DNA from: an uncultured Opitutia bacterium
GTDB taxonomy: Bacteria > Verrucomicrobiota > Verrucomicrobiia > Opitutales > Opitutaceae
DNA: 62,583 nt
NCBI GenBank assembly: GCA_903900845.1
Contig: CAIUOU010000057.1
Coordinates: forward strand, 1-62,583
Direction: 5' to 3'
Part shown: in pieces, positions 45,518 to 54,477 of the stretch
How positions within the stretch are numbered: position 1 is the first letter of the stretch
Layout: every line of letters starts with the position of its first letter
The notes under the pieces: generated by a model
Databases searched by the model: none
The model's input: only the letters and a program-made list of their open reading frames with translations
Told to the model about the DNA's origin: nothing
Made by a program: the position numbers and the translations under genes

Positions 45518-46627
45518 TCAGGGCGCGAGGTATCGCTCGAGCCAGGCGTACGCGCGTTCGCGCATCGCGGGAGGGAAGTCGTGTTCGCAATCGGGATGCT
45601 CGATCGCGATCGCGTCCGGTGCGCCCAGGAGGGCGTAGACCGGCCGCGCGGCGGCCACCACGCGGCCGGCGCTCTGCCATTTGAAGTTAGAGTCACCTTT
45701 CGGCGAGATCGCGAGGAAAGCGCGCGGCGCGAGCGCGCCGGCCAGCTCGTGGAAATCGAACGGAATCTGCTCCAGCCGTCCGGCGTAGGCGCTGATGCGC
45801 GGCATGTAGCGCTCCTGGCCCCACGCCTGCCCCGGCTTCCACACCGCCGCCTGCTTCTCCTGGTAGTAGTCGAGGAACGAGTCGAAGCCGCAGCTGGACA
45901 CGACCGCCTTCACGCGTTCGTCGAACAGCGCGGTGAAGATCGAGTTGTGTCCGCCAAGCGAGTGGCCGATCGCGCCGAAGCCGCGCGGTGAAACCCCGGG
46001 CGTCGCGGCCAGCACATCGAGCCCGCGGATATTGTCCCAAACCGCCTTCATCGTGCCGCTGACGTAACCAAGGCCCGCGAGGTCGGGTTTGTACTCCGCG
46101 AGATGCGGATACGGCGGGGCCAGCACGACAAAGCCGCGGCGCGCCAGCTCCTCGCCGTAGTTGCGGTTGGGTTTGGTGTTGTCCGTCGCGAGCCCCACGA
46201 CCGGCCGGTTGCCCTCGACGTTGTTGGTGGGCATCAGCGCCAGCACCCCCGGCCGCACCGCCCGGCCTGCGAGCACGTCCTTCGGGATCAGCAGGTAGGC
46301 GGGCACGCGCGCGCCAGGCTCGGCGAGGTAGGTGATCTCCCGACGGACGAAGGAGCCGCCATCGATCTCGCGCTCCACCTTCACGTCAAGGGGCACCCGC
46401 TTCGCCGCGCCGGGCAGCGGGCCCATGACGCTCTCGGCGCCGGCGCGGATCTCCGCGCGGCGGAGGGCCCACTCGGCAGGGGAACGTACGGGCTGCACCA
46501 AACCATCGGTCGCGCGGTACTGGAGCAGCTTCTCGCGATCGAGGCGCGGCGCGGCGACGGAAGCGGTCGCGGCGAAAAGGGAAACAAGAGCAAACGGGGC
46601 GAGCCTGAGGGGGAAACGGGGCAGCAT
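45518..46627 (-). CDS. Secreted alpha/beta hydrolase (acetyl-xylan-esterase-like)
   Basis: The 369-residue protein has a signal peptide (about 1-25) and an alpha/beta hydrolase fold with nucleophile GHSLGG, and HPDCEHDFPPAMRE in the region of the catalytic His. Part of its layout (PAYLLIPKDV, RRGFVVLAPPYPHLAEYKPDLAG) resembles the hydrolase at 33895-35061, so the two are probably distant paralogues. A carbohydrate-ester substrate is likely but not shown. Confidence 0.82.
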   Translation of the reverse strand: MLPRFPLRLAPFALVSLFAATASVAAPRLDREKLLQYRATDGLVQPVRSPAEWALRRAEIRAGAESVMGPLPGAAKRVPLDVKVEREIDGGSFVRREITYLAEPGARVPAYLLIPKDVLAGRAVRPGVLALMPTNNVEGNRPVVGLATDNTKPNRNYGEELARRGFVVLAPPYPHLAEYKPDLAGLGYVSGTMKAVWDNIRGLDVLAATPGVSPRGFGAIGHSLGGHNSIFTALFDERVKAVVSSCGFDSFLDYYQEKQAAVWKPGQAWGQERYMPRISAYAGRLEQIPFDFHELAGALAPRAFLAISPKGDSNFKWQSAGRVVAAARPVYALLGAPDAIAIEHPDCEHDFPPAMRERAYAWLERYLAP

Positions 46628-46714
46628 GGACCCGCTGATAAACGCGCGGGCGGTGGCGTCGATCAGGTTTTACCCTTGAGCGACGCGCGGTCGGACCGTA
46701 ACCGCTTCGCCGCC

Positions 46715-47509
46715 ATGTCCGCCCAGCCCGCCCGTTACCTCACCGCCGGCCGCCTCGCGGTCGAAATCCATGCCGACCGCCCTGCCATGGGCGAAGCCGC
46801 CGGCCGCGCCGCCGCGGCCCACCTGCACGACGTCATCGCCGCCCAAGGCCACGCCCGCGTGATCTTCGCCTGCGCGCCGTCGCAGGACGAATTCCTCGCG
46901 TCGCTGATCGCTGCGTCGCGTACCGGCCACACTGCGGTCGACTGGTCGCGGGTGACGGCTTTCCACATGGACGACTACGTGGGTCTGTCAGGAACCCATC
47001 CGCAAAGCTTCCGCACGTACCTGCGCGAACACCTGCTGGGGCACGTGAAAGTCGGCGCCTTCCACCCCATCCCGGCCGAGGAGCCGGACGCCGCGGGCGT
47101 GTGCGCCCGGTACACCGCGCTGCTCGCGGAAAAGCCGATCGATCTCATCTGCCTCGGCATCGGCGAGAACGGACACATCGCGTTTAATGATCCGCCGGTC
47201 GCCAACTTCGAGGACCCGCATCTCATCAAGATCGTCGAGCTCGACCACGCGTGCCGGCAGCAGCAGGTGAACGACGGCTGCTTCCCGAACCTGGATGCCG
47301 TGCCGCGGCACGCGTTCAGCCTCACGGTCTCGATCTTCCGACGCGCGCGGCACCTCAGCCTCCACGTGCCAGGCCCCCGCAAGGCGGCCGCCGTGCAGGC
47401 GACCATCGAGGGACCGATCACCACGGCATGCCCGGCGTCGATCCTCCGACTGCATCCGGAGGCGACGCTCTTCGTCGACCGCGCCTCCGCCCAGCTGCTG
47501 CGCGCCTGA
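46715..47509 (+). CDS. nagB: Glucosamine-6-phosphate deaminase
   Basis: The 264-residue protein belongs to the NagB/6-phosphogluconolactonase fold. It has FHMDDYVGLSGTHPQSFR, the active-site CLGIGENGHIAFND and the lysine block GPRKAAAVQATIEG. It converts GlcN-6-P to fructose-6-P and ammonia and would complete the pathway begun by NagA at 32987. The start ATG at 46715 is chosen; the frame stays open upstream but is antisense to the hydrolase gene. Confidence 0.92.
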   Translation: MSAQPARYLTAGRLAVEIHADRPAMGEAAGRAAAAHLHDVIAAQGHARVIFACAPSQDEFLASLIAASRTGHTAVDWSRVTAFHMDDYVGLSGTHPQSFRTYLREHLLGHVKVGAFHPIPAEEPDAAGVCARYTALLAEKPIDLICLGIGENGHIAFNDPPVANFEDPHLIKIVELDHACRQQQVNDGCFPNLDAVPRHAFSLTVSIFRRARHLSLHVPGPRKAAAVQATIEGPITTACPASILRLHPEATLFVDRASAQLLRA

Positions 47510-47528
47510 GCGCGCCGCGTGTCGCGGC

Positions 47529-48095
47529 TCAGGATTTCTCGCGGAGCACCGCGAGGACCTTCTTTTCGTAGAACTCAGCTTCCTCCGCGCCGACCTTGCG
47601 GTCGCGGATCATGCCGGCGCGGTCGATGAGGAAAGTGGTAGGGATACCCTCGACCCCGCCGAAGGCGGCGACCACCGCCTCGTCGCCCATCACGAGCTGG
47701 TAATTGATGCCGGTCTTCGCGGCGAAGGGCTTTACCACCCCGGGTCCGCCCTGGTCGAGGGAGATGCCGACGATGACCAGGCCGTCCTTGCCGTGTTTGC
47801 GGACCATCTCGATGTAGCCGGGGATCTCAGCACGACAGGGCGGGCACCATGTGGCCCAGAAGTCGACCACGACCACCTTGCCCTTGAATTGGGCGAACGA
47901 GACCGGGTTGCCGTCGAGGTCCTTCAGCGTCCAGGCGGGAGCGGGGGCGATCCGCGGCAATCCCGCGGAAGCGGCGGCCGGGGGCGAGGCGGGCTTTTCC
48001 GCGGCGAAGGCCTCGGTGCCGGGCCGGGAGCAAGCGAACGCGAGGCATGCGGCCGCGGCGACGGCGGCGCAACGGGGGAAGGCGGTGGTATTCAT
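47529..48095 (-). CDS. TlpA-like thioredoxin-family lipoprotein
   Basis: The 188-residue protein has a lipoprotein signal with a lipobox-like LAFAC ending at C22. A thioredoxin-fold domain follows, with the redox motif WCPPC in DFWATWCPPCRAEIP and the peroxiredoxin-like GIPTTFLIDRAGMIRD. It would be anchored in the cell envelope and reduce disulfides there, for example during cytochrome maturation. It is 28 bp downstream of the LysR gene. The N-terminal region between the Cys and the fold is Ala/Pro rich. Confidence 0.92.
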   Translation of the reverse strand: MNTTAFPRCAAVAAAACLAFACSRPGTEAFAAEKPASPPAAASAGLPRIAPAPAWTLKDLDGNPVSFAQFKGKVVVVDFWATWCPPCRAEIPGYIEMVRKHGKDGLVIVGISLDQGGPGVVKPFAAKTGINYQLVMGDEAVVAAFGGVEGIPTTFLIDRAGMIRDRKVGAEEAEFYEKKVLAVLREKS

Positions 48096-48123
48096 GACGG
48101 TGAAGGATTCGCGCCGGCGGGGC

Positions 48124-49023
48124 TTAAACCTGGACCTGCTCCGGCACCTCGACGCCAAGGGTCTCGATGAACTTCTTCATGGCCGGCGTGAGCACCCGTC
48201 CCTTGCGGTGAAGGATGGCCAAGGGCCGGGTGAAGTCCTTGCCGCGGAAACGGATCACATTGAGCGTCCCCTGCTTCTGCTCCTGGGCCACCGTGGCCTG
48301 CGGGACGATGGCGACGCCGTGGTCGATCTCCACCGCGCGTTTCACCGTCTCGATGTTGTCGAACTCCATCACCGGCTCGATCTCGAGATTGTGCTCCCGG
48401 AAGATCGCGTCGACCGCCTTGCGGGTCGGGATATCGGGGTCGAACCCGATCACCTTCTGGCCTGAAAGGTCGCGGATATCGATCTCCGCGCGCTTCGCGA
48501 GCGGGTGCTGGGGATGGGTGATGAGCACGAGATGGTCGTTGCGGAACGGCAGCACCTCGATTTGACGCTGTTTCACCGGGAACGCGACCAGCCCGAAGTC
48601 GACCGAGTTGTGGAGGATGTCCTCGTAGACCAGATTGGAGCGCCGGTACTCGATGCGAACGTTCACCGACGGGAAGTCGTGCAGGAACTTCTTGATGAAC
48701 GGCGGCAGCTCGTGGAGCCCGATCGAGTAGACGGTCGAGATGCGGATCGTGCCGCTGATGACCTTTTTCATCTCCTGCAGTTCAGAGAGGAGCTTCTCGT
48801 AGGTGTGCAGGATTTCGTTGGCCGACTCGTACACCCGCTGGCCCTCGCGCGTGAGCTGGAACTGCTTCTGGCTCCGATCGATCAGCAGGGTCTTGAAGTG
48901 ACGTTCCATCGCCCGCGCCTGCTGGCTCACCGCGGACTGGGTGATGCCGTTGAGCTTGGCTGATTTGGAAAAACTCTTCGTCTCGACCAAGTCCGCGAAA
49001 ATTTTGAAGTTCTCGATCTGCAT
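48124..49023 (-). CDS. LysR-family transcriptional regulator
   Basis: The 299-residue protein has an N-terminal winged helix-turn-helix (residues 1-65, FADLVETKSFSKSAKLNGITQSAVSQQ) and a substrate-binding domain that begins around 90 (GTIRISTVYSIGLHELPPFI). The effector is unknown; the fold class is CysB/CbbR-like. Divergent from yggS over 99 bp, and 28 bp upstream of the TlpA-like gene, which it may control. Confidence 0.95.
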   Translation of the reverse strand: MQIENFKIFADLVETKSFSKSAKLNGITQSAVSQQARAMERHFKTLLIDRSQKQFQLTREGQRVYESANEILHTYEKLLSELQEMKKVISGTIRISTVYSIGLHELPPFIKKFLHDFPSVNVRIEYRRSNLVYEDILHNSVDFGLVAFPVKQRQIEVLPFRNDHLVLITHPQHPLAKRAEIDIRDLSGQKVIGFDPDIPTRKAVDAIFREHNLEIEPVMEFDNIETVKRAVEIDHGVAIVPQATVAQEQKQGTLNVIRFRGKDFTRPLAILHRKGRVLTPAMKKFIETLGVEVPEQVQV

Positions 49024-49122
49024 GATAAGCTCGCTTTAAGGCCAAAGGAACAGAAATCCGTCTGATTCCGCAAACGCCAATTAGCAGGGCTTAACTCACT
49101 CCCTCCGCAAGACCGCCCGCCC

Positions 49123-49836
49123 ATGCTACCCTCCGCCGAGGAATTCTCCGCCCGCGTTGACGCCATCCGCGCCCGCATCGCCACCGCCTGCCAACAGGCG
49201 GGGCGCGACCCGGCCACGGTGGAACTCATGGCAGTCACCAAGACACATCCGCCCGAAGCCGCCCTGCTTGCCGCCGGCAAGGGCCTGCGCTCCGTCGGCG
49301 AGAACCGCGTGCAGGAGGGCGCCTCCAAGCGCGCCCTCTGCGCCGCTGCCGTACCCGGGCTGCGCTGGGAACTGATCGGCCACCTGCAGTCCAACAAATC
49401 CCGCCTCGCCGCCGAAAACTTCGACCGCCTCCAGAGTGTCGACAGCGTGAAGCTGGTCCGCCACCTCGCCCGCGCCGCCGCGGAGAGCAACCGCGTCCTC
49501 GCCGTGCTCCTGCAGATCAACGCCGGCCATGATCCCGCGAAGTTCGGCGCGGAGACCACCGACGCCCCAGCGCTGCTCGAGGCCGCGCTCGCCGAGCCCG
49601 CGCTGCGCGTCGACGGACTGATGACCATCGCCCCGCTCGGCGCCACACCTGAGGAGACCGCGGAACTGGCGCGCCGGACGTTCGACGCCCTGCGGACCAT
49701 CCGCGACGATTTGGCCGCGCGTTTCGGCCGACCGCTCCCCGAACTCTCGATGGGCATGACCGGCGACCTCGAACCGGCCGTCGCCGCCGGCAGCACGATC
49801 GTGCGCGTCGGCACGGCGCTGTTCGGCGCGCGGTGA
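49123..49836 (+). CDS. YggS-family PLP homeostasis protein
   Basis: The 237-residue protein has the PLP-binding lysine K40 in AVTKTHPP, the SVGENRVQE motif, LIGHLQSNKSR and LSMGMTGDLEPAVAAGSTIVRVGTALFG. Members bind PLP and maintain vitamin B6 balance; no catalytic activity is known for most. It opens a plus-strand run with the SirB1-like gene and aroE. Confidence 0.95.
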   Translation: MLPSAEEFSARVDAIRARIATACQQAGRDPATVELMAVTKTHPPEAALLAAGKGLRSVGENRVQEGASKRALCAAAVPGLRWELIGHLQSNKSRLAAENFDRLQSVDSVKLVRHLARAAAESNRVLAVLLQINAGHDPAKFGAETTDAPALLEAALAEPALRVDGLMTIAPLGATPEETAELARRTFDALRTIRDDLAARFGRPLPELSMGMTGDLEPAVAAGSTIVRVGTALFGAR

Positions 49837-49897
49837 CTCGCGGGCAGAGCGCGGTTTCCCCGTTGCGCCGGGGAAGAAAGGAATTTCGGCTGGCGGC

Positions 49898-50764
49898 GTG
49901 GAAACGACCGCCCTCGCCGCCACGGAAAGAGCCGCGCTGATCGCGCTGCTCGATGATCCGAGCCCGGGGGTGCGCCGCGCCCTCGCGGCGCGTTTCACCG
50001 CGCTGGGAGGATCCGCCGGCTTCATGCTTCGCGAAGTGGCGGGCGGCAGCGATCGCCAGCTCGCCCGCCACGCGCTGGAATACCTCGAGGAACTCGGTCG
50101 CTGCGATCCCGCCGCCGAATTCCGCGCCTATATCCGCGGGCGCCGTTACGAGCTCGAGGCCGGCAGCCTGCTGCTCGCCCGCCTCGCCAACCCGCGGCTC
50201 GACGAGGCCGCCTGCCGCGCGCAGCTCGACGCGATGGCGGCGCGCTGCCGAGAGCTCATCGCGGAACCCTCCTCCACCCGCGAGAAGTGCCGTGCGCTGA
50301 ACCGTGTGCTATTCCACGAGTGGGGTTTCCACGGGAATACCGAGCACTACACGGATCCGCGGAACAGTTTCCTCGATCAGGTGCTGGAGCGGCGCACCGG
50401 CCTGCCGATCTCGCTGAGCGTCGTCTATCTGCTCGTGGCGGCGCGCGCCGGCATCGAGCTGGAGCCGGTCGGCCTCCCCGGGCATTTCCTCGTCGGTTGC
50501 TTCGCCGACGGCCTGCCGTTTTTCATCGACGCCTTCGAAGGCGGCGTGTTCCGCGGCGCAGCCGACGTGCTCGACGCTCTGACCGCGCGGCCCGGCGGTC
50601 TCCGAACCTCCGACCTCGCGCCGACCAGCATCGCCGAGGTGCTCTGCCGCAGCTGCCGCAACCTCGCGCGCCACTACGAGGCCGCGCTCGATGCCGAGCG
50701 GGCGCGGCTCTTCACGGAGCTCGTCGGAGAGTTCGAGGCGGCGCATTCCCGCCAGCAGGCCTGA
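49898..50764 (+). CDS. SirB1-family transglutaminase-like protein
   Basis: The 288-residue protein has a helical N-terminal HEAT-like part (about 1-75). The C-terminal core NSFLDQVLERRTGLPISLSVVYLLVA and EPVGLPGHFLVGC follows the SirB1 family. The start is a GTG at 49898. No catalytic role is established for SirB1 proteins. It lies 61 bp after yggS and 66 bp before aroE. Confidence 0.85.
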   Translation: METTALAATERAALIALLDDPSPGVRRALAARFTALGGSAGFMLREVAGGSDRQLARHALEYLEELGRCDPAAEFRAYIRGRRYELEAGSLLLARLANPRLDEAACRAQLDAMAARCRELIAEPSSTREKCRALNRVLFHEWGFHGNTEHYTDPRNSFLDQVLERRTGLPISLSVVYLLVAARAGIELEPVGLPGHFLVGCFADGLPFFIDAFEGGVFRGAADVLDALTARPGGLRTSDLAPTSIAEVLCRSCRNLARHYEAALDAERARLFTELVGEFEAAHSRQQA

Positions 50765-50830
50765 GACCAGAAACGCGGCGAGGGCGGGCCCGTTGACAAC
50801 CCGCGGACGGCATCCGTCACTCGGCGCCCG

Positions 50831-51751
50831 ATGACCGCGGACCCCGTGCTCACCCTCGACGATTTGGCGAAGTGGTCGCGCGCGGGCGTCTCCCTTGCGG
50901 TGCTGGGGCACCCGATCCGCCACTCGGTGAGCCCGGCGATGCACAACGCCGCGCTGGCGGACGTGGCCCGCGACGACGTTCGCTTCGCCGACTGGCGCTA
51001 CTTCCGTTTCGAGGTGCCGCCGGAAGACCTGCCCCGCGCGCTGGAACTGCTGCACCGCGGCGGCTTCCACGGCGTGAATCTCACGGTGCCGCACAAGGTC
51101 CTCGCGTTCGGTCGCATGGCCGCGGTCGACCCGGCGGCGCGCCCCGCCGGCGCCGTGAACACCCTGCTCCGCCGCGCCGACGGCTGGCATGGTTTCAATA
51201 CCGACGGCTACGGCCTCGCCGCCGCGCTGCGCGAAAACCTGGGCCGCGATCTCGCCGGCGCGCACGTGGTGCTGCTCGGCGCCGGGGGCGCCGCGCGCGG
51301 GGCCGCGGTCGAATGCCTCCAACGCCGCTGCGCCTCGCTCACGCTCATCAACCGCACGCGGACCAACCTCGACTCGCTTCTCGAACTGCTCGCGCCACTG
51401 GCCGGAGGCATCCCGGTGACCGGGCTCGAACCGACTTCAGGCGACTTCGCGCGACACCTGCCCGCGGGCGCCCTGGTGATCAACGCGACGAGCGCCGGAC
51501 TGAAGGCGACGGATCCGCTGCCTCTTGATCTCAACGTGCTACCGGCGCCCGCGGCGGTCTTCGATATGATCTACAATCCGCCCGAGACCGCGCTGCTGCG
51601 CGCCGCGGCATCCCGGGGAATCCCAACCGCCAACGGCCTCGCGATGCTTGTCCACCAAGGTGCGAAGGCCCTCGAAATCTGGAGCGGCGTGTCCGCATCG
51701 CGCACCGCGCCCGCGATGGCGACGGCCGCGCGGGCCGCGCTCGCCCGCTGA
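50831..51751 (+). CDS. aroE: Shikimate dehydrogenase
   Basis: The 306-residue enzyme reduces 3-dehydroshikimate to shikimate with NADPH. It has the substrate-binding VLGHPIRHSVSPAMHNAAL, GVNLTVPHK, the NADP motif LLGAGGAARGAA and INATSAGLK. The stop at 51749-51751 is followed within 5 bp by an inverted-repeat element of the GGGTCAGGGCG family. Confidence 0.96.
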   Translation: MTADPVLTLDDLAKWSRAGVSLAVLGHPIRHSVSPAMHNAALADVARDDVRFADWRYFRFEVPPEDLPRALELLHRGGFHGVNLTVPHKVLAFGRMAAVDPAARPAGAVNTLLRRADGWHGFNTDGYGLAAALRENLGRDLAGAHVVLLGAGGAARGAAVECLQRRCASLTLINRTRTNLDSLLELLAPLAGGIPVTGLEPTSGDFARHLPAGALVINATSAGLKATDPLPLDLNVLPAPAAVFDMIYNPPETALLRAAASRGIPTANGLAMLVHQGAKALEIWSGVSASRTAPAMATAARAALAR

Positions 51752-51755
51752 CCCA

Positions 51756-51831
51756 AAGGGTCAGGGCGTTCAATGTTTCAACGGATGCCCGGGTCAAAAG
51801 TCCCCCGAAACACTGACCGCCCTGACCCCTC
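51756..51831. repeat. GGGTCAGGGCGTT-family inverted repeat element after aroE
   Basis: The left arm (about 51756-51780, with GGGTCAGGGCGTTCAATG) pairs with the right arm (about 51807-51831, with CTGACCGCCCTGACCCC) at about 21 of 25 positions. The end motif and the GTTTC inside match the element at 37293-37470. Confidence 0.82.
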
Positions 51832-51891
51832 GAGGAGCGGCATCTTTGGGCGTGAGGTTTAGACCCGCCCGCGCCAGAACTTCCGCGCCGC

Positions 51892-52809
51892 ATGGTTGCC
51901 GACCTCGCCCCGTTCAACGCCGCCTTCCCGTGGTTTTTTCCCGCCGCGGCCGCCGTGCTCGGCGCCTGCATCGGCAGTTTTCTCAACGTGGTCATCCTGC
52001 GCCTGCCACGCGAGGAATCGATCGTCACGCCGGGTTCCCGCTGCGGGTGCGGCGCGCCGATTCGCTGGCACGACAACATTCCGGTGCTCTCCTGGCTGCT
52101 CCTGCGCGGGCGCGCCCGCTGCTGCGGCCGGCCTTTTTCGTTCCGCTACCCATTCGTCGAGCTGCTCACCGCGGCGTTGTTCACCGCCTGCTGGCTTCGC
52201 TTCACGCCCGCCGTCGCCTTCGCCGGCTGGGTGCTCCTCGGCTGCCTCATCGCGGCGACGTTCATCGACCTCGATCACTTCATCATTCCCGATGCCTTCA
52301 CGATCGGGCTGGGCGTCGTCGGGCTGCTGCTCTCCGCGTTGATCCCCGCGCTCCACGGTCACGGTTCGGCGCCGGCTCCGCTCGGACACCTGCGCTCGCT
52401 CGCCGACTCCCTGCAAGGGCTGCTGATCGGATCGGGACTCGTGCTCTGGATCGGGCTGGTCGCCGAGACGTTGCTGCGCCGTGAGGCGATGGGCTTCGGC
52501 GACGTGAAATTCGTCGGTGCGATCGGGGCGTTCTGCGGCTGGCAGGGCGCCGTGTTCGCCGTTTTTGGCGGTGCGGCCGTGGGCACCGTCTGGCTCGCCG
52601 CGGCTTGGCTCTGGCAGCGTGCGACCGGCCGCCGCGCACCGGTCGCACCACCGACGGAAACCCCGGAGGGCGAAACCGCCCCGCTCGCGTTCGGCGCCCA
52701 CGTACCGTTCGGTCCGATGCTCGCCGTCGCCGGCGCGCTCCACTTTCTTTTCCTCCGCGGCCCGGTTGCCGCCTGGTTTGCCGACGTCGCGATCTTATTC
52801 CGATCCTAG
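51892..52809 (+). CDS. Type IV prepilin peptidase / N-methyltransferase
   Basis: The 305-residue membrane aspartyl protease cleaves and methylates prepilin-like leader peptides. It has the Cys-rich N-terminal loop RCGCGAP/RARCCG, the catalytic Asp motifs FIDLDHFIIPD and GFGDVKFVGA, and about eight membrane segments. A short tail with Pro/Glu follows. Pilus genes are not adjacent. It lies 140 bp after aroE. Confidence 0.94.
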   Translation: MVADLAPFNAAFPWFFPAAAAVLGACIGSFLNVVILRLPREESIVTPGSRCGCGAPIRWHDNIPVLSWLLLRGRARCCGRPFSFRYPFVELLTAALFTACWLRFTPAVAFAGWVLLGCLIAATFIDLDHFIIPDAFTIGLGVVGLLLSALIPALHGHGSAPAPLGHLRSLADSLQGLLIGSGLVLWIGLVAETLLRREAMGFGDVKFVGAIGAFCGWQGAVFAVFGGAAVGTVWLAAAWLWQRATGRRAPVAPPTETPEGETAPLAFGAHVPFGPMLAVAGALHFLFLRGPVAAWFADVAILFRS

Positions 52810-53475
52810 TTCCGGTTGAGGGTCCAAGGGGACACCGAGGAATCAATCCGAGGGCACGGAGGCCCAAGTGCTGACTCCTCGTCGATCCGGTTTACGCTGA
52901 TCGAGAGGGGGCATGGAACAGGAGGTAACGGAGCCAACGGAGCTGAGGGTTTGAACAGGAAGGCCGGGGGTTCGGGAAGACGGAGGAAGATCTAGAAGAC
53001 GGGTTAGGCTGGGAAGACCAGAGGGCTGATCTCCGTGGCCTCCGTTATCTCCTGTTCAGCCCAGCCCACGAACAGGGGCCAACCGAGGCACCCCGGGCCC
53101 GTTCGTGCGCCTTGGTGTCCCTCCGTGATTGTCCCCGGCTTGGGGGTTTCAAGAGCGGGAAGCCTTCGGCTGCTTCCTGAGCATCTGCGCCATCCGCGAA
53201 ATCTGCGGTTAAACTCAGGAGCCTTCGGAAACGCCTTCGGCCGTCGCAGACCCGGCATGGTCCGCGGCCGCCAGCCGCGGCTACAGCAAGCCATGGCCTC
53301 CTCATCCGAGGCCATCAGGGCAGATCCGCGGTTGCCCCACCGCGGAGCATTTCAGGTCCGAAACCGGCAGTGATCACCCAATCGCAACCGCACTTCCGGG
53401 TCCTCGGGTTGAACTTCCCTGTCCTCTGTATCCAAAGCCTGGATTTACCCCGACACCTTTACCCATCTTAATTTC
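52810..53475. other. Intergenic repeat mosaic, 666 bp
   Basis: No credible gene. The inverted pair AACAGGAGGTAACGGAG (52917-52933) and CTCCGTTATCTCCTGTT (53040-53056) flanks about 100 bp. A GCGAAATCTGCGGTT module (53197-53211) leads to the REP-like hairpin at 53262. The same module occurs near 8260 and near 60200. A conserved-looking phrase GTGCGCCTTGGTGTCC near 53105 also occurs near 8145. Confidence 0.7.
53262..53284 (-). repeat. REP-like hairpin, GTAG head
   Basis: CCGCGGC-CGCCA-GCCGCGG followed by CTAC; on the minus strand it begins with GTAG. Confidence 0.72.
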
Positions 53476-54477
53476 TCAAAACATCTCGCGCATCAGCCGC
53501 CGGAGCACCGGGCGAACGGTTCGCGCGAGCGCGGGGTTCGCGTAGCCCATCCATGCCACAGGGGACACGGTATCAAGCGGGGCCCGGACCGGACCACCGC
53601 CCGGCGCCTCGACGACGCAGCCCGCCTCGCGCGCGATGAGCTCCACGCAGATATCGTACGGGTGGCAGCAAAGCGCCGCGCCGCCGAGCCCGAGCTTCGC
53701 GTAGGCCGGCGGACGCAGGTCACCGAGCATGCGGTCGTGGCCGGCGATCAGCTCGTAAAGCTGCCCTCCGGTGGAAAGGTACTGGTCGTCAAACACCAGC
53801 TGGCCCCCGCGCTGCCCGAGCAAACCGAGCTCGCGCCACAGCGCTTCCTCGAACGCACCGAGCAACGCCTTACCCTCCGGAAAGAACCGCGCGATCGAGG
53901 CGAACCCGTGCTCGAAATGATCCGCCCGCGAGGGACGCGGACGCCACCGGTGCCGCCGTCCCGTCGCGAGATCGATCCTGGTCGCCACCACCGACTTGCC
54001 GCGCACCACGCTCAGCTGGTCAGCCCGGCCCTGCTTAGAGGTCGGTAACTCGGTCATCGCCGCAACCATGATGTCGCCAAGGGCCGTACGCGCCCCGCGC
54101 TGCGGCGCGAGTCCGGCGAGGCTCCACGCGGCGCGCTTGTCGTGCATGAGCCCACGCGTGCCGTCGATCGGATCAAGGATGCACTTCCATGCGGTGCCCT
54201 TGACCGGCGTGTCCGCGGGAAAAGTCACGGCACCATCCTCCAGACCCTCCATCACGATCTCCACCGGCCACGCGCGCGGCCAATGCCGTGCGAACCAGTC
54301 GAGGATCGCCGCCTCGCCGAGCCGGTCCACGTGATAGATGGTGTCGGCGGCCGTCACCGCCGCGACCCGCGCGAAGCGGCCCGCCTGCCGGGCGCGCGCG
54401 GCGACCAGCGTGTCGCGGATGTGATCCTGCAACGCGCACAACAGACGGCGCGCTCGCTCGAGGGCGGCTTGGTTCAT
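53476..54477 (-). CDS. Inositol monophosphatase-family protein
   Basis: The 333-residue protein has the family metal motif DPIDGTRGLMHDKRAAW and a second cluster near GGAALCCHPYDICVELIAREAG. It is longer than bacterial IMPases (about 260), with extra sequence around residues 170-230. The substrate could be inositol phosphate, a sugar phosphate or a nucleotide such as PAP. The start overlaps the galK stop as ATGA, so a sugar-phosphate role is suggested. Confidence 0.85.
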   Translation of the reverse strand: MNQAALERARRLLCALQDHIRDTLVAARARQAGRFARVAAVTAADTIYHVDRLGEAAILDWFARHWPRAWPVEIVMEGLEDGAVTFPADTPVKGTAWKCILDPIDGTRGLMHDKRAAWSLAGLAPQRGARTALGDIMVAAMTELPTSKQGRADQLSVVRGKSVVATRIDLATGRRHRWRPRPSRADHFEHGFASIARFFPEGKALLGAFEEALWRELGLLGQRGGQLVFDDQYLSTGGQLYELIAGHDRMLGDLRPPAYAKLGLGGAALCCHPYDICVELIAREAGCVVEAPGGGPVRAPLDTVSPVAWMGYANPALARTVRPVLRRLMREMF

